A program made the translations under genes and the position numbers. Shown piece by piece: positions 34,003 to 46,953 of a stretch of DNA of 64,000 nt; position 1 is the stretch's first letter, and every line of letters begins with the position of its first letter. The notes beneath the pieces are model-generated. The model did not search any database and was not told the DNA's origin. It saw nothing but the letters and a program-made list of their open reading frames with translations. The stretch spans positions 1-64,000 of the forward strand of contig JBBELK010000379.1 of NCBI GenBank assembly GCA_037783545.1, in the 5' to 3' direction. This stretch comes from Henricia sp. BOLD:AAB3569. Its lineage: Eukaryota > Echinodermata > Asteroidea > Spinulosida > Echinasteridae.

Positions 34003-37000
34003 ACCTCAACCCAGTTTTTTTCTAAACTTTGAAATTTCTCTGCCATTTCCCGGCGAAAGTCTGTCAATTTTTTATGACAAGTGCGCAATATAGAGAGTTT
34101 AGGGCATGCAAAATTTGAAGTTCGTCGGAACATTTTTCGACCTCCAAATTTGCCGACGTTTGGACCACACTTTGACCAAATTGCCGAGCCAAACTGCGGT
34201 GCGTTAACGACAGTCCGAATGACTGAGCATGCGCACAACTCAGGAGTACCCCAAAGAGGTGTGTACAGACAGCCACGGTTTGCGTGAGAGCAGTCAGGAA
34301 GCCTCAACCCAGTTTTTTCTAAACTTTGAAATTTCTCTGCCATTTCCCGGCGAAAGTCTGTCAATTTTTTATGACAAGTGCGCAATATAGAGAGTTTAGG
34401 GCATGCAAAATTTGAAGTTCGTCGGAACATTTTTCGACCTCCAAATTTGCCGACGTTTGGACCACACTTTGACCAAATTGCCGAGCCAAACTGCGGTGCG
34501 TTAACGACAGTCCGAATGACTGAGCATGCGCACAACTCAGGAGTACCCCAAAGAGGTGTGTACAGACAGCCACGGTTTGCGTGAGAGCAGTCAGGAAGCC
34601 TCAACCCAGTTTTTTTCTAAACTTTGAAATTTCTCTGCCATTTCCCTGCGAAAGTCTGTCAATTTGTTATGACAAGTGCGCAATATAGAGAGTTTAGGGC
34701 ATGCAAAATTTGAAGTTCGTCGGAACATTTTTCGACCTCCAAATTTGCCGACGTTTGGACCACACTTTGACCAAATTGCCGAGCCAAACTGCGGTGCGTT
34801 AACGACAGTCCGAATGACTGAGCATGCGCACAACTCAGGAGTACCCCAAAGAGGTGTGTACAGACAGCCACGGTTTGCGTGAGAGCAGTCAGGAAGCCTC
34901 AACCCAGTTTTTTCTAAACTTTGAAATTTCTCTGCCATTTCCCGGCGAAAGTCTGTCAATTTTTTATGACAAGTGCGCAATATAGAGAGTTTAGGGCATG
35001 CAAAATTTGAAGTTCGTCGGAACATTTTTCGACCTCCAAATTTGCCGACGTTTGGACCACACTTTGACCAAATTGCCGAGCCAAACTGCGGTGCGTTAAC
35101 GACAGTCCGAATGACTGAGCATGCGCACAACTCAGGAGAACCCCAAAGAGGTGTGTACAGACAGCCACGGTTTGCGTGAGAGCAGTCAGGAAGCCTCAAC
35201 CCAGTTTTTTCTAAACTTTGAAATTTCTCTGCCATTTCCCGGCGAAAGTCTGTCAATTTTTTATGACAAGTGCGCAATATAGAGAGTTTAGGGCACGCAA
35301 AATTTGAAGTTCGTCGGAACATTTTTCGACCTCCAAATTTGCCGACGTTTGGACCACACTTTCACCAAATTGCCGAGCCAAACTGCGGTGCGTTAACGAC
35401 AGTCCGAATGACTGAGCATGCGCACAACTCAGGAGTACCCCAAAGAGGTGTGTACAGACAGCCACGGTTTGCGTGAGAGCAGTCAGGAAGCCTCAACCCA
35501 GTTTTTTCTAAACTTTGAAATTTCTCTGCCATTTCCCGGCGAAAGTCTGTCAATTTTTTATGACAAGTGCGCAATATAGAGAGTTTAGGGCATGCAAAAT
35601 TTGAAGTTCGTCGGAACATTTGTCGACCTCCAAATTTGCCGACGTTTGGACCACACTTTGACCAAATTGCCGAGCCAAACTGCGGTGCGTTAACGACAGT
35701 CCGAATGACTGAGCATGCGCACAACTCAGGAGTACCCCAAAGAGGTGTGTACAGACAGCCACGGTTTGCGTGAGAGCAGTCAGGAAGCCTCAACCCAGTT
35801 TTTTCTAAACTTTGAAATTTCTCTGCCATTTCCCGGCGAAAGTCTGTCATTTTTTTATGACAAGTGCGCAATATAGAGAGTTTAGGGCATGCAAAATTTG
35901 AAGTTCGTCGGAACATTTTTCGACCTCCAAATTTGCCGACGTTTGGACCACACTTTGACCAAATTGCCGAGCCAAACTGCGGTGCGTTAACGACAGTCCG
36001 AATGACTGAGCATGCGCACAACTCAGGAGTACCCCAAAGAGGTGTGTACAGACAGCCACGGTTTGCGTGAGAGCAGTCAGGAAGCCTCAACCCAGTTTTT
36101 TCTAAACTTTGAAATTTCTCTGCCATTTCCCGGCGAAAGTCTGTCAATTTTTTATGACAAGTGCGCAATATAGAGAGTTTAGGGCATGCAAAATTTGAAG
36201 TTCGTCGGAACATTTTTCGACCTCCAAATTTGCCGACGTTTGGACCACACTTTGACCAAATTGCCGAGCCAAACTGCGGTGCGTTAACGACAGTCCGAAT
36301 GACTGAGCATGCGCACAACTCAGGAGTACCCCAAAGAGGTGTGTACAGACAGCCACGGTTTGCGTGAGAGCAGTCAGGAAGCCTCAACCCAGTTTTTTCT
36401 AAACTTTGAAATTTCTCTGCCATTTCCCGGCGAAAGTCTGTCAATTTTTTATGACAAGTGCGCAATATAGAGAGTTTAGGGCATGCAAAATTTGAAGTTC
36501 GTCGGAACATTTTTCGACCTCCAAATTTGCCGACGTTTGGACCACACTTTGACCAAATTGCCGAGCCAAACTGCGGTGCGTTAACGACAGTCCGAATGAC
36601 TGAGCATGCGCACAACTCAGGAGTACCCCAAAGAGGTGTGTACAGACAGCCACGGTTTGCGTGAGAGCAGTCAGGAAACCTCAACCCAGTTTTTTTCTAA
36701 ACTTTGAAATTTCTCTGCCATTTCCCGGCGAAAGTCTGTCAATTTTTTATGACAAGTGCGCAATATAGAGAGTTTAGGGCATGCAAAATTTGAAGTTCGT
36801 CGGAACATTTTTCGACCTCCAAATTTGCCGACGTTTGGACCACACTTTGACCAAATTGCCGAGCCAAACTGCGGTGCGTTAACGACAGTCCGAATGACTG
36901 AGCATGCGCACAACTCAGGAGTACCCCAAAGAGGTGTGTACAGACAGCCACGGTTTGCGTGAGAGCAGTCAGGAAGCCTCAACCCAGTTTTTTCTAAACT

Positions 37001-38700
37001 TTGAAATTTCTCTGCCATTTCCCGGCGAAAGTCTGTCAATTTTTTATGACAAGTGCGCAATATAGAGAGTTTAGGGCATGCAAAATTTGAAGTTCGTCGG
37101 AACATTTTTCGACCTCCAAATTTGCCGACGTTTGGACCACACTTTGACCAAATTGCCGAGCCAAACTGCGGTGCGTTAACGACAGTCCGAATGACTGAGC
37201 ATGCGCACAACTCAGGAGTACCCCAAAGAGGTGTGTACAGACAGCCACGGTTTGCGTGAGAGCAGTCAGGAAGCCTCAACCCAGTTTTTTTCTAAACTTT
37301 GAAATTTCTCTGCCATTTCCCTGCGAAAGTCTGTCAATTTGTTATGACAAGTGCGCAATATAGAGAGTTTAGGGCATGCAAAATTTGAAGTTCGTCGGAA
37401 CATTTTTCGACCTCCAAATTTGCCGACGTTTGGACCACACTTTGACCAAATTGCCGAGCCAAACTGCGGTGCGTTAACGACAGTCCGAATGACTGAGCAT
37501 GCGCACAACTCAGGAGTACCCCAAAGAGGTGTGTACAGACAGCCACGGTTTGCGTGAGAGCAGTCAGGAAGCCTCAACCCAGTTTTTTCTAAACTTTGAA
37601 ATTTCTCTGCCATTTCCCGGCGAAAGTCTGTCAATTTTTTATGACAAGTGCGCAATATAGAGAGTTTAGGGCATGCAAAATTTGAAGTTCGTCGGAACAT
37701 TTTTCGACCTCCAAATTTGCCGACGTTTGGACCACACTTTGACCAAATTGCCGAGCCAAACTGCGGTGCGTTAACGACAGTCCGAATGACTGAGCATGCG
37801 CACAACTCAGGAGAACCCCAAAGAGGTGTGTACAGACAGCCACGGTTTGCGTGAGAGCAGTCAGGAAGCCTCAACCCAGTTTTTTCTAAACTTTGAAATT
37901 TCTCTGCCATTTCCCGGCGAAAGTCTGTCAATTTTTTATGACAAGTGCGCAATATAGAGAGTTTAGGGCACGCAAAATTTGAAGTTCGTCGGAACATTTT
38001 TCGACCTCCAAATTTGCCGACGTTTGGACCACACTTTCACCAAATTGCCGAGCCAAACTGCGGTGCGTTAACGACAGTCCGAATGACTGAGCATGCGCAC
38101 AACTCAGGAGTACCCCAAAGAGGTGTGTACAGACAGCCACGGTTTGCGTGAGAGCAGTCAGGAAGCCTCAACCCAGTTTTTTCTAAACTTTGAAATTTCT
38201 CTGCCATTTCCCGGCGAAAGTCTGTCAATTTTTTATGACAAGTGCGCAATATAGAGAGTTTAGGGCATGCAAAATTTGAAGTTCGTCGGAACATTTGTCG
38301 ACCTCCAAATTTGCCGACGTTTGGACCACACTTTGACCAAATTGCCGAGCCAAACTGCGGTGCGTTAACGACAGTCCGAATGACTGAGCATGCGCACAAC
38401 TCAGGAGTACCCCAAAGAGGTGTGTACAGACAGCCACGGTTTGCGTGAGAGCAGTCAGGAAGCCTCAACCCAGTTTTTTCTAAACTTTGAAATTTCTCTG
38501 CCATTTCCCGGCGAAAGTCTGTCATTTTTTTATGACAAGTGCGCAATATAGAGAGTTTAGGGCATGCAAAATTTGAAGTTCGTCGGAACATTTTTCGACC
38601 TCCAAATTTGCCGACGTTTGGACCACACTTTGACCAAATTGCCGAGCCAAACTGCGGTGCGTTAACGACAGTCCGAATGACTGAGCATGCGCACAACTCA
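34003..38700 (+). repeat. 9-mer higher-order repeat, units offset by 2,675 bp
   Basis: Diagnostic variants recur 2,675 bp apart: AGGAAACCTC (34003/36678), TTTCCCTGCG (34647/37322), CAGGAGAACCCC (35139/37814), GGGCACGC (35296/37971), ACTTTCACC (near 35363/38038) and ACATTTGTCG (35622/38297). The unit is nine monomers plus two bases. All the markers I checked agree between the two units, suggesting recent amplification. Confidence 0.92.
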
Positions 38701-39783
38701 GGAGTACCCCAAAGATCTTTGTGTACAGACAGCCACGGTTTGCATGAGAGCAGTCAGGAAGCCTCAACCCAGTTTTTTCTAAACTTTGAAATTTCTCTGC
38801 CATTTCCTGGCGAAAGTCTGTCAATTTTTTATGACAAGTGCGCAATATAGAGAGTTTAGGGCATGCAAAATTTGAAGTTCGTCGGAACATTTTTCGACCT
38901 CCAAATTTGCCGACGTTTGGACCACACTTTGACCAAATTGCCGAGCCAAACTGCGGTGCGTTAACGACAGTCCGAATGACTGAGCATGCGCACAACTCAG
39001 GAGTACCCCAAAGAGGTGTGTACAGACAGCCACGGTTTGCGTGAGAGCAGTCAGGAAGCCTCAACCCAGTTTTTTCTAAACTTTGAAATTTCTCTGCCAT
39101 TTCCCGGCGAAAGTCTGTCAATTTTTTATGACAAGTGCGCAATATAGAGAGTTTAGGGCATGCAAAATTTGAAGTTCGTCGGAACATTTTTCGACCTCCA
39201 AATTTGCCGACGTTTGGACCACACTTTGACCAAATTGCCGAGCCAAACTGCGGTGCGTTAACGACAGTCCGAATGACTGAGCATGCGCACAACTCAGGAG
39301 TACCCCAAAGAGGTGTGTACAGACAGCCACGGTTTGCGTGAGAGCAGTCAGGAAGCCTCAACCCAGTTTTTTCTAAACTTTGAAATTTCTCTGCCATTTC
39401 CCGGCGAAAGTCTGTCAATTTTTTATGACAAGTGCGCAATATAGAGAGTTTAGGGCATGCAAAATTTGAAGTTCGTCGGAACATTTTTCGACCTCCAAAT
39501 TTGCCGACGTTTGGACCACACTTTGACCAAATTGCCGAGCCAAACTGCGGTGCGTTAACGACAGTCCGAATGACTGAGCATGCGCACAACTCAGGAGTAC
39601 CCCAAAGAGGTGTGTACAGACAGCCACGGTTTGCGTGAGAGCAGTCAGGAAGCCTCAACCCAGTTTTTTCTAAACTTTGAAATTTCTCTGCCATTTCCCG
39701 GCGAAAGTCTGTCAATTTTTTATGACAAGTGCGCAATATAGAGAGTTTAGGGCATGCAAAATTTGAAGTTCGTCGGAACATTT

Positions 39784-40646
39784 GTCGACCTCCAAATTTG
39801 CCGACGTTTGGACCACACTTTGACCAAATTGCCGAGCCAAACTGCGGTGCGTTAACGACAGTCCGAATGACTGAGCATGCGCACAACTCAGGAGTACCCC
39901 AAAGAGGTGTGTACAGACAGCCACGGTTTGCGTGAGAGCAGTCAGGAAGCCTCAACCCAGTTTTTTCTAAACTTTGAAATTTCTCTGCCATTTCCCGGCG
40001 AAAGTCTGTCAATTTTTTATGATAAGTGCGCAATATAGAGAGTTTAGGGCATGCAAAATTTGAAGTTCGTCGGAACATTTTTCGACCTCCAAATTTGCCG
40101 ACGTTTGGACCACACTTTGACCAAATTGCCGAGCCAAACTGCGGTGCGTTAACGACAGTCCGAATGACTGAGCATGCGCACAACTCAGGAGTACCCCAAA
40201 GAGGTGTGTACAGACAGCCACGGTTTGCGTGAGAGCAGTCAGGAAGCCTCAACCCAGTTTTTTCTAAACTTTGAAATTTCTCTGCCATTTCCCGGCGAAA
40301 GTCTGTCAATTTTTTATGACAAGTGCGCAATATAGAGAGTTTAGGGCATGCAAAATTTGAAGTTCGTCGGAACATTTTTCGACCTCCAAATTTGCCGACG
40401 TTTGGACCACACTTTGACCAAATTGCCGAGCCAAACTGCGGTGCGTTAACGACAGTCCGAATGACTGAGCATGCGCACAACTCAGGAGAACCCCAAAGAG
40501 GTGTGTACAGACAGCCACGGTTTGCGTGAGAGCAGTCAGGAAGCCTCAACCCAGTTTTTTCTAAACTTTGAAATTTCTCTGCCATTTCCCGGCGAAAGTC
40601 TGTCAATTTTTTATGACAAGTGCGCAATATAGAGAGTTTAGGGCAC
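39784..40646 (+). repeat. Partial third copy of the 2,675-bp family, rearranged
   Basis: CAGGAGAACCCC (40489) and GGGCACGC (40646) lie exactly 2,675 bp beyond the second unit's copies. However, the linked ACTTTCACC is absent, and ACATTTGTCG occurs upstream at 39784 rather than downstream. The piece is therefore a recombinant or gene-conversion product of the family, not a simple third unit. Confidence 0.8.
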
Positions 40647-43600
40647 GCAAAATTTGAAGTTCGTCGGAACATTTTTCGACCTCCAAATTTGCCGACGTTT
40701 GGACCACACTTTGACCAAATTGCCGAGCCAAACTGCGGTGCGTTAACGACAGTCCGAATGACTGAGCATGCGCACAACTCAGGAGTACCCCAAAGAGGTG
40801 TGTACAGACAGCCACGGTTTGCGTGAGAGCAGTCAGGAAGCCTCAACCCAGTTTTTTCTAAACTTTGAAATTTCTCTGCCATTTCCCGGCGAAAGTCTGT
40901 CTATTTTGTATGACAAGTGCGCAATATAGAGAGTTTAGGGCATGCAAAATTTGAAGTTCGTCGGAACATTTTTCGACCTCCAAATTTGCCGACGTTTGGA
41001 CCACACTTTGACCAAATTGCCGAGCCAAACTGCGGTGCGTTAACGACAGTCCGAATGACTGAGCATGCGCACAACTCAGGAGTACCCAAAAGAGGTGTGT
41101 ACAGACAGCCACGGTTTGCGTGAGAGCAGTCAGGAAGCCTCAACCCAGTTTTTTCTAAACTTTGAAATTTCTCTGCCATTTCCCGGCGAAAGTCTGTCAA
41201 TTTTTTATGACAAGTGCGCAATATAGAGAGTTTAGGGCATGCAAAATTTGAAGTTCGTCGGAACATTTTTCGACCTCCAAATTTGCCGACGTTTGGACCA
41301 CACTTTGACCAAATTGCCGAGCCAAACTGCGGTGCGTTAACGACAGTCCGAATGACTGAGCATGCGCACAACTCAGGAGTACCCCAAAGAGGTGTGTACA
41401 GACAGCCACGGTTTGCGTGAGAGCAGTCAGGAAGCCTCAACCCAGTTTTTTCTAAACTTTGATATTTCTCTGCCATTTCCCGGCGAAAGTCTGTCAATTT
41501 TTTATGACAAGTGCGCAATATAGAGAGTTTAGGGCATGCAAAATTTGAAGTTCGTCGGAACATTTTTCGACCTCCAAATATGCCGACGTTTGGACCACAC
41601 TTTGACCAAATTGCCGAGCCAAACTGCGGTGCGTTAACGACAGTCCGAATGACTGAGCATGCGCACAGCTCAGGAGTACCCCAAAGAGGTGTGTACAGAC
41701 AGCCACGGTTTGCGTGAGAGCAGTCAGGAAGCCTCAACCCAGTTTTTTCTAAACTTTGAAATTTCTCTGCCATTTCCCGGCGAAAGTCTGTCAATTTTTT
41801 ATGACAAGTGCGCAATATAGAGAATTTAGGGCATGCAAAATTTGAAGTTCGTCGGAACATTTTTCGACCTCCAAATTTGCCGACGTTTGGACCACACTTT
41901 GACCAAATTGCCGAGCCAAACTGGGTGCGTTAACGACAGTCCGAATGACTGAGCATGCGCACAACTCAGGAGTACCCCAAAGAGGTGTGTACAGACAGCC
42001 ACGGTTTGCGTGAGAGCAGTCAGGAAGCCTCAACCCAGTTTTTTCTAAACTTTGAAATTTCTCTGCCATTTCCCGGCGAAAGTCTGTCAATTTTTTATGA
42101 CAAGTGCGCAATATAGAGAGTTTAGGGCATGCAAAATTTTAAGTTCGTCGGAACATTTTTCGACCTCCAAATTTGCCGACGTTTGGACCACACTTTGACC
42201 AAATTGCCGAGCCAAACTGCGGTGCGTTAACGACAGTCCGAATGACTGAGCATGCGCACAACTCAGGAGTACCCCAAAGAGGTGTGTACAGACAGCCACG
42301 GTTTGCGTGAGAGCAGTCAGGAAGCCTCAACCCAGTTTTTTCTAAACTTTGAAATTTCTCTGCCATTTCCCGGCGAAAGTCTGTCAATTTTTTATGACAA
42401 GTGCGCAATATAGAGAGTTTAGGGCATGCACAATTTGAAGTTCGTCGGAACATTTTTCGACCTCCAAATTTGCCGACGTTTGGACCACACTTTGATCAAA
42501 TTGCCGAGCCAAACTGCGGTGCGTTAACGACAGTCCGAATGACTGAGCATGCGCACAACTCAGGAGTACCCCAAAGAGGTGTGTACAGACAGCCACGGTT
42601 TGCGTGAGAGCAGTCAGGAAGCCTCAACCCAGTTTTTTCTAAACTTTGAAATTTCTCTGCCATTTCCCGGCGAAAGTCTGTCAATTTTTTTATGACAAGT
42701 GCGCAATATAGAGAGTTTAGGGCATGCAAAATTTGAAGTTCGTCGGAACATTTTTCGACCTCCAAATTTGCCGACGTTTGGACCACACTTTGACCAAATT
42801 GCCGAGCCAAACTGCGGTGCGTTAACGACAGTCCGAATGACTGAGCATGCGCACAACTCAGGAGTACCCCAAAGAGGTGTGTACAGACAGCCACGGTTTG
42901 CGTGAGAGCAGTCAGGAAGCCTCAACCCAGTTTTTTCTAAACTTTGATATTTCTCTGCCATTTCCCGGCGAAAGTCTGTCAATTTGTTATGACAAGTGCG
43001 CAATATAGAGAGTTTAGGGCATGCAAAATTTGAAGTTCGTCGGAACATTTTTCGACCTCCAAATATGCCGACGTTTGGACCACACTTTGACCAAATTGCC
43101 GAGCCAAACTGCGGTGCGTTAACGACAGTCCGAATGACTGAGCATGCGCACAACTCAGGAGTACCCCAAAGAGGTGTGTACAGACAGCCACGGTTTGCGT
43201 GAGAGCAGTCAGGAAGCCTCAACCCAGTTTTTTCTAAACTTTGAAATTTCTCTGCCATTTCCCGGCGAAAGTCTGTCAAATTTTTTATGACAAGTGCGCA
43301 ATATAGAGAGTTTAGGGCATGCAAAATTAGAAATTCGTCGGAACATTTTTCGACCTCCAAATTTGCCGACGTTTGGACCACACTTTGACCAAATTGCCGA
43401 GCCAAACTGCGGTGCGTTAACGACAGTCCGAATGACTGAGCATGCGCACAACTCAGGAGTACCCCAAAGAGGTGTGTACAGACAGCCACGGTTTGCGTGA
43501 GAGCAGTCAGGAAGCCTCAACCCAGTTTTTTCTAAACTTTGAAATTTCTCTGCCATTTCCCGGCGAAAGTCTGTCAATTTTTTTATGACAAGTGCGCAAT

Positions 43601-44004
43601 ATAGAGAGTTTAGGGCATGCAAAATTTGAAGTTCGTCGGAACATTTTTCGACCTCCAAATTTGCCGACGTTTGGACCACACTTTGACCAAATTGCCGATC
43701 CAAACTGCGGTGCGTTAACGACAGTCCGAATGACTGAGCATGCGCACAACTCAGGAGTACCCCAAAGAGGTGTGTACAGACAGCCACGGTTTGCGTGAGA
43801 GCAGTCAGGAAGCCTCAACCCAGTTTTTTCTAAACTTTGAAATTTCTCTGCCATTTCCCGGCGAAAGTCTGTCAATTTTTTATGACAAGTGCGCAATATA
43901 GAGAATTTAGGGCATGCAAAATTTGAAGTTCGTCGGAACATTTTTCGACCTCCAAATTTGCCGACGTTTGGACCACACTTTGACCAAATTGCCTTTTTCT
44001 AAAA

Positions 44005-44028
44005 TGTTTTATTCGTCCGAATAAAACA
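44005..44028. repeat. Perfect 11-bp-arm palindrome at insert left end (copy 2)
   Basis: Identical to the palindrome at 16890-16913: TGTTTTATTCG, two bases, CGAATAAAACA. Its conservation between the copies follows from their overall near identity and is not independent evidence of selection. Confidence 0.9.
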
Positions 44029-44077
44029 CGCTAACCAGTCCAACGTTGTTACCGATAGAACCAGTGCTTCAGGCGTT

Positions 44078-44372
44078 GTCGTTGCCAGTCCAGGTCATTT
44101 ATCCACTAAGCGTTCGCCGTTATTGCCAAATTTCCTCATTCGTAGTCGTTGCCAGTCCAGGTCATTTATCCACTAAGCGTTCGCCGTTATTGCCAAATTT
44201 CCTCATTCGTAGTCGTTGCCAGTCCAGGTCATTTATCCACCAATTGTTCGCCGTTATTGCCAAATTTCCTCATTCGTTGTCGTTGCCAGTCCAGGTCATT
44301 TATCCACCAAATTTCCTCATTCGTTGTCGTTGCCAATCCAGGTCATTATCCGGCGAGTATTCTCCATCACAA
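44078..44372 (+). repeat. 67-bp tandem repeat inside insert, copy 2
   Basis: Same array as at 16963, shifted by 27,115 bp: unit starts at 44078, 44145, 44212, 44279 and 44326 with the same shortened fourth unit. Unit number and lengths are unchanged between the two insert copies, so no slippage has occurred since they separated. Confidence 0.92.
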
Positions 44373-45481
44373 TCATCACCAATCTTGGTCGATCGTGTCC
44401 GAGTATCAGGTCATATCCTTCGAGAAGCACCACAGGTACATCCTCATAAAACCACAATCGTCACCAGTCCAGGTCTGGAAGAATCAAGACCGCAGACTCG
44501 GATCCAATCGTGTTCCAAAATTGCATCGGCGTTCCCCGTGACGTACGTACTGGTCACTCCATCATTGAGCAACGTTCCAGGACATCACGGGATTCCGCGA
44601 AAAACTCCTCCAAACTACCTATGTGCAAGGGTAGTCCTTTGGAAAGCGGTCATCACAGGCCAGCGAGGAAAGAACCCGTACGCCAACCCGACCGCCCCAA
44701 ACTGCGTTGCGTTAACGACAGTCCGAATGACTGAGCATGCGCACAACTCAGGAGTACCCCAAAGAGGTGTGTACAGACAGCCACGGTTTGCGTGAGAGCA
44801 GTCAGGAAGCCTCAACCCAGTTTTTTCTAAACTTTGAAATTTCTCTGCCATTTCCCGGCGAAAGTCTGTCAATTTTTTATGACAAGTGCGCAATATAGAG
44901 AGTTTAGGGCATGCAAAATTTTAAGTTCGTCGGAACATTTTTCGACCTCCAAATTTGCCGACGTTTGGACCACACTTTGACCAAATTGCCGAGCCAAACT
45001 GCGGTGCGTTAACGACAGTCCGAATGACTGAGCATGCGCACAACTCAGGAGTACCCCAAAGAGGTGTGTACAGACAGCCACGGTTTGCGTGAGAGCAGTC
45101 AGGAAGCCTCAACCCAGTTTTTTCTAAACTTTGAAATTTCTCTGCCATTTCCCGGCGAAAGTCTGTCAATTTTTTTATGACAAGTGCGCAATATAGAGAG
45201 TTTAGGGCATGCAAAATTAGAAATTCGTCGGAACATTTTTCGACCTCCAAATTTGCCGACGTTTGGACCACACTTTGACCAAATTGCCGAGCCAAACTGC
45301 GGTGCGTTAACGACAGTCCGAATGACTGAGCATGCGCACAACTCAGGAGTACCCCAAAGAGGTGTGTACAGACAGCCACGGTTTGCGTGAGAGCAGTCAG
45401 GAAGCCTCAACCCAGTTTTTTCTAAACTTTGAAATTTCTCTGCCATTTCCCGGCGAAAGTCTGTCAATTTTTTTATGACAA

Positions 45482-46283
45482 GTGCGCAATATAGAGAGTT
45501 TAGGGCATGCAAAATTTGAAGTTCGTCGGAACATTTTTCGACCTCCAAATTTGCCGACGTTTGGACCACACTTTGATCAAATTGCCGAGCCAAACTGCGG
45601 TGCGTTAACGACAGTCCGAATGACTGAGCATGCGCACAACTCAGGAGTACCCCAAAGAGGTGTGTACAGACAGCCACGCTTTGCGTGAGAGCAGTCAGGA
45701 AGCCTCAACCCAGTTTTTTCTAAACTTTGAAATTTCTCTGCCATTTCCCGGCGAAAGTCTGTCAATTTTTTATGACAAGTGCGCAATATAGAGAGTTTAG
45801 GGCATGCAAAATTTGAAGTTCGTCGGAACATTTTTCGACCTCCAAATTTGCCGACGTTTGGACCACACTTTGACCAAATTGCCGAGCCAAACTGCGGTGC
45901 GTTAACGACAGTCCGAATGACTGAGCATGCGCACAACTCAGGAGTACCCCAAAGAGGTGTGTACAGACAGCCACGGTTTGCGTGAGAGCAGTCAGGAAGC
46001 CTCAACCCAGTTTTTTCTAAACTTTGAAATTTCTCTGCCATTTCCCGGCGAAAGTCTGTCAATTTTTTTATGACAAGTGCGCAATATAGAGAGTTTAGGG
46101 CATGCAAAATTTGAAGTTCGTCGGAACATTTTTCGACCTCCAAATTTGCCGACGTTTGGACCACACTTTGATCAAATTGCCGAGCCAAACTGCGGTGCGT
46201 TAACGACAGTCCGAATGACTGAGCATGCGCACAACTCAGGAGTACCCCAAAGAGGTGTGTACAGACAGCCACGCTTTGCGTGA
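45482..46283 (+). repeat. 2-mer duplication, offset 595 bp
   Basis: CTTTGATCAAATTG (45577 and 46172) and CCACGCTTTGCG (45679 and 46274) recur 595 bp apart, two monomers plus one base. CCACGCTTTG is seen nowhere else that I noticed, so this is a local two-monomer duplication. Confidence 0.85.
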
Positions 46284-46953
46284 GAGCAGTCAGGAAGCCT
46301 CAACCCAGTTTTTTCTAAACTTTGAAATTTCTCTGCCATTTCCCGGCGAAAGTCTGTCAATTTTTTATGACAAGTGCGCAATATAGAGAGTTTAGGGCAT
46401 GCAAAATTTGAAGTTCGTCGGAACATTTTTCGACCTCCAAATTTGCCGACGTTTGGACCACACTTTGACCAAATTGCCGAGCCAAACTGCGGTGCGTTAA
46501 CGACAGTCCGAATGACTGAGCATGCGCACAACTCAGGAGTACCCCAAAGAGGTGTGTACAGACAGCCACGGTTTGCGTGAGAGCAGTCAGGAAGCCTCAA
46601 CCCAGTTTTTTCTAAACTTTGAAATTTCTCTGCCATTTCCCGGCGAAAGTCTGTCAATTTTTTATGACAAGTGCGCAATATAGAGAGTTTAGGGCATGCA
46701 AAATTTGAAGTTCGTCGGAACATTTTTCGACCTCCAAATTTGCCGACGTTTGGACCACACTTTGACCAAATTGCCGAGCCAAACTGCGGTGCGTTAACGA
46801 CAGTCCGAATGACTGAGCATGCGCACAACTCAGGAGTACCCCAAAGAGGTGTGTACAGACAGCCACGGTTTGCGTGAGAGCAGTCAGGAAGCCTCAACCC
46901 AGTTTTTTCTAAACTTTGAAATTTCTCTGCCATTTCCCGGCGAAAGTCTGTCA

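Larger units (their letters stand above)
17605..43993 (+). repeat. Satellite array, segment B (about 89 monomers)
   Basis: Uninterrupted head-to-tail satellite of the same ~297-bp family and orientation as segment A. It is a patchwork of higher-order repeat blocks, listed separately, that can be traced by shared private variants. No gene, RNA gene or foreign insertion is visible. A truncated monomer type with a 19-bp internal deletion occurs three times, at 23473, 25534 and 29970. Confidence 0.98.
43994..44696. other. 703-bp non-satellite insert, copy 2
   Basis: Same sequence as 16879-17581 at a constant offset of 27,115 bp from left edge to right edge, which means no net length change. The one substitution I found is C at 16958 versus G at 44073. 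It again interrupts a monomer after CCAAATTGCC and returns at CCAAACTGCG, with one base changed there (GCGTTGCG). The monomers directly flanking the two inserts differ: the left neighbour of copy 2 has AGAGAATTTAGGG near 43905 and copy 1's does not. As with copy 1, I see no gene, and the open frames are dominated by the internal tandem repeat. Confidence 0.9.
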
